Positions 61,866 to 64,000 of a stretch of 64,000 nt of DNA are shown piece after piece; position 1 is the stretch's first letter; each line of letters opens with the position of its first letter. A model generated the notes under the pieces. That model ran no database searches. It was not told where the DNA came from and was given only the letters and a program-made list of their open reading frames with translations. Where the stretch lies: the NCBI RefSeq assembly GCF_028389875.1, contig NC_084665.1:100731435-100795434 (forward strand), given 5' to 3'. The position numbers and the translations under genes are program-made. The stretch comes from Rhea pennata. Lineage: Eukaryota > Chordata > Aves > Rheiformes > Rheidae.

Positions 61866-62538
61866 TAGCTACACTAACCATGATAAAACAATAGCATAGG
61901 ATACCCTTCCAATCAAACAGCTAGCAAGATGGAAAAACATGCCAAGTCAGGTGCATCTATGTAGGGAGGCAACAGTCTCGCAGCAACAAACGTGTTGGAA
62001 TCTGACAACTCCCTACAGCAAAAAATGCCTTATTTCTACTAAGTGACGTGGTGTATTTACCGCACCGCATGGCATATATACCATGCCAACTAGCACCTAC
62101 ATCAATCCATGCTCTTTTCCCAATTCTCAGAATAATTTCCAAATTAAGCAACAAATGAAGTAGTAAGTCAGAACTGGGGAAGCACTACACTGCACTGTAT
62201 AAGCTACTCTATTAACCTTATGCAATGTAGTTACAGCAGTTAGATATTACACAAGAGCTGCAGTAGCTCAAAGAAATAAAGTATTTACAAATGTCACAAT
62301 CTGGTACTTCAAAACACCCTCCTACAATGAGAGTTCTTTTCATACTGGTATCACACAAGCACAAGAGTAACAGGCACAGGATAAAACGGTGGAGAACTTC
62401 ACCACAAACAAGTGCCAATGACATTTCAGATACAATATTCATGAACTACTGTAAGCAATCTTCCATACATCAACACTAAATATCAAAGAGTGGCAACAGC
62501 TTTGAACACATTTACAATACACATCAAGGGTTTGGGGC

Positions 62539-62564
62539 TTTTTTTTTTTTTTTTTTTTTTTTTT
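62539..62564. repeat. T26 homopolymer
   Basis: Run of 26 T residues on the + strand (A26 in the PHF3 transcript sense). No retroposon body is recognised beside it. Confidence 0.88.
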
Positions 62565-63836
62565 GCTCCTGCATAGGATGGAAAGATTTATACAATTCTT
62601 ATTCCAACAGTTCTGTTACCAAAGGGGTGCTAATACCTTTAAGAGTAGCTTTTAGCAATCATGTTTGAGCATATGGGAGCCCTTACTACCAAAATATTTG
62701 AGAACATTAATATACCCAGCAACAGGATGAAAATAAAACATTAACTACAGTTTTGAAAGACCACCATGCAGCCACCCAGATTACTAAAAGCATTTCAAAA
62801 TAATTAACTGTCACAACAACTATACATGCAAAGGCCACAGTACCTTCAACAACACTTAACTAGTTACCAGAGAGAATTCAAGAGAATTTTTATGCAAAGC
62901 TTCACTTCTTGAGCACAATTCTATGGTCAAACACAATTTCTATCCAAATTCTGCATCAAAAGATCACTGTAACCATAAAAACAAAATGTTTTTGCATGTA
63001 AAATCTTACAGTCACAAAATTAAAAATTAAAGAATGTATGTTCTACAACTGTAATTGTCAAAAGTCAGAGAAGTACACTGGTAAAGCACACAGAACAAGA
63101 ATTTTGCTGTATCTAGTTCAAGAAACTGAAGTTCAAGTTGTTGAGTAACTTGTAAAGCATCACGTTCAGAAAAACGTTTTTAGTATTACTAGATTAAGTA
63201 CTGCATGAAAACTAGAATCTGTGGGGACTAACAACACAAGATAGACGTATTTCTTCCTAGATAGCTGATCTTTAGAAACAGTCGCTGCATTAAAATAAAT
63301 AAATAAATCTTTCCTCAAACAATGCCTAAAGAGCATGAATTCTGAAGGGTTTACTTTGTATTTGAAATACCAAATATATTGGAAAAATAACCTGAGATAT
63401 AGGTTATAATTTGGTTTTGTATGGTCCTTTGTTTCTAGAATAGTTCTAAAAGTTTCTCAAGATAATTTAGAAATCTATTGTTTCCCTATAAAACATCTGA
63501 GACTTCCATTTGAACCCTTAAGGCCAATGGCTTGGCCCAATGTAGTTAAAGCAAAATTGCAAGTACTAAGAGTATTTCCATTGTGAAAAAGATCCAAAGT
63601 GTTTTCCCTGCTTGACATTGATCAGTAACAGCAGGCTGAGGAGTCTCATTGGTGTGGAAAACCAGTGAGAAGAGTAGGATCATTTATGAATGATGCAAAG
63701 GAGCAAATAAAAGATGAAGTTTCAGCCACTGAGACTTCACTCAGATTGAGCGCAGAGTGATATGAAACATCCCCTAGCCAATGGCTTTTGGTGCACCAGT
63801 GAATGTACTGGAACTTCACTACAGTACACAACTCAC

Positions 63837-63943
63837 CAAGCCATGAGAAAAGCTAAAGTTGGGAATGGCAACTTCTCCTTAACTCCTTGAAGTATATTTC
63901 TCTTATACCAGGAGGCTGATTTGCTTGAATCACCACCGCCACC
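63837..63943 (-). CDS. PHF3: Candidate upstream PHF3 exon (5' UTR or in-frame N-terminal extension)
   Basis: On the minus strand this 107-nt segment follows the acceptor ATTGTTTCAG and ends with the strong donor CTTG|GTGAGT. Joined to coding exon 1 it gives a frame with no stop: it passes through the whole segment, through the 25 nt before the known start, and into MDIVDTF. It contains an ATG 33 nt upstream of the usual start in that frame, so an isoform with 11 extra residues (MAWAERHTGVF) is possible. The segment begins GGTGGCGGTGG, richer in GC than its flanks. It may be an ordinary non-coding 5' exon. A 44-codon open stretch can arise by chance (roughly one in eight), so this is a prediction, not an established exon. 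Confidence 0.45.
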
Positions 63944-64000
63944 CTGAAACAATAGGCATTTGTGAAAGTAAGCCATTAATTAAAGTGTTCATTATTAAAT

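Larger units (their letters stand above)
60326..63836 (-). other. PHF3: 5' intronic sequence of PHF3
   Basis: Non-coding sequence upstream of the start-codon exon, bounded by that exon's acceptor at 60326-60327 and by the donor of a candidate upstream exon at 63837. It contains an AAAG-type repeat (about 61424-61446), an imperfect 39-bp duplication (61782-61865) and a T26 run (62539-62564). No promoter or CpG island is visible. Confidence 0.7.

Noticed and set aside
1..64000. CRISPR arrays, tRNA, rRNA, operons, bacterial or viral genes
   Set aside because: The window is vertebrate nuclear DNA. No regular spaced repeats, no cloverleaf with conserved T-loop, and no recognised viral gene were found.

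Overview
This is AT-rich, intron-dominated vertebrate nuclear DNA, almost certainly from a bird. Three copies of the CR1 non-LTR retrotransposon lie in it. Its two genes, EYS and PHF3, are convergent neighbours, the same arrangement known from human 6q12. No bacterial, organellar or viral gene is present. The species cannot be fixed from sequence alone.

Layout. Positions 1-5672 are non-coding and best read as the last intron of EYS (+ strand). Positions 5673-6868 are the terminal coding exon of EYS, encoding the end of one laminin-G domain, two EGF-like domains and a final laminin-G domain. Positions 6869-12569 hold the 3' ends of both genes and a small GC-richer patch near 9.65-9.95 kb. Positions 12570-60300 (- strand) carry the whole coding sequence of PHF3 in 15 coding exons. 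Every junction is GT-AG and every reading phase agrees. The joined frame is 6219 nt (2072 residues plus stop), close to human PHF3 at about 2039 residues. In protein order it holds a conserved acidic N-terminus, a long Ser/Glu/Lys-rich region, a C4HC3 PHD finger split by a 10.6 kb intron, a TFIIS central domain, a SPOC domain, a proline-rich stretch and an Arg/Glu/Lys/Asp-rich tail. Positions 60326-64000 are 5' intronic sequence with one candidate upstream exon (63837-63943). No CpG-island promoter is seen, so the transcription start probably lies beyond 64000.

Mobile elements. All recognised copies sit in PHF3 introns: a long, fairly young CR1 (27363-30446, + strand), a 3'-end fragment (about 21825-22340, - strand) and an old, decayed CR1 (about 18835-20960, + strand). 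The rest is simple repeats, A/T tracts and short local duplications.

Biology. EYS is an extracellular photoreceptor protein. PHF3 is a nuclear regulator of RNA polymerase II whose SPOC domain binds the phosphorylated C-terminal domain. They are neighbours and no shared pathway is implied. The points most worth a second look are the upstream exon that would extend PHF3 in frame at its N-terminus and a 26-base A run directly against a PHF3 5' splice site. I found no convincing new multi-gene system.
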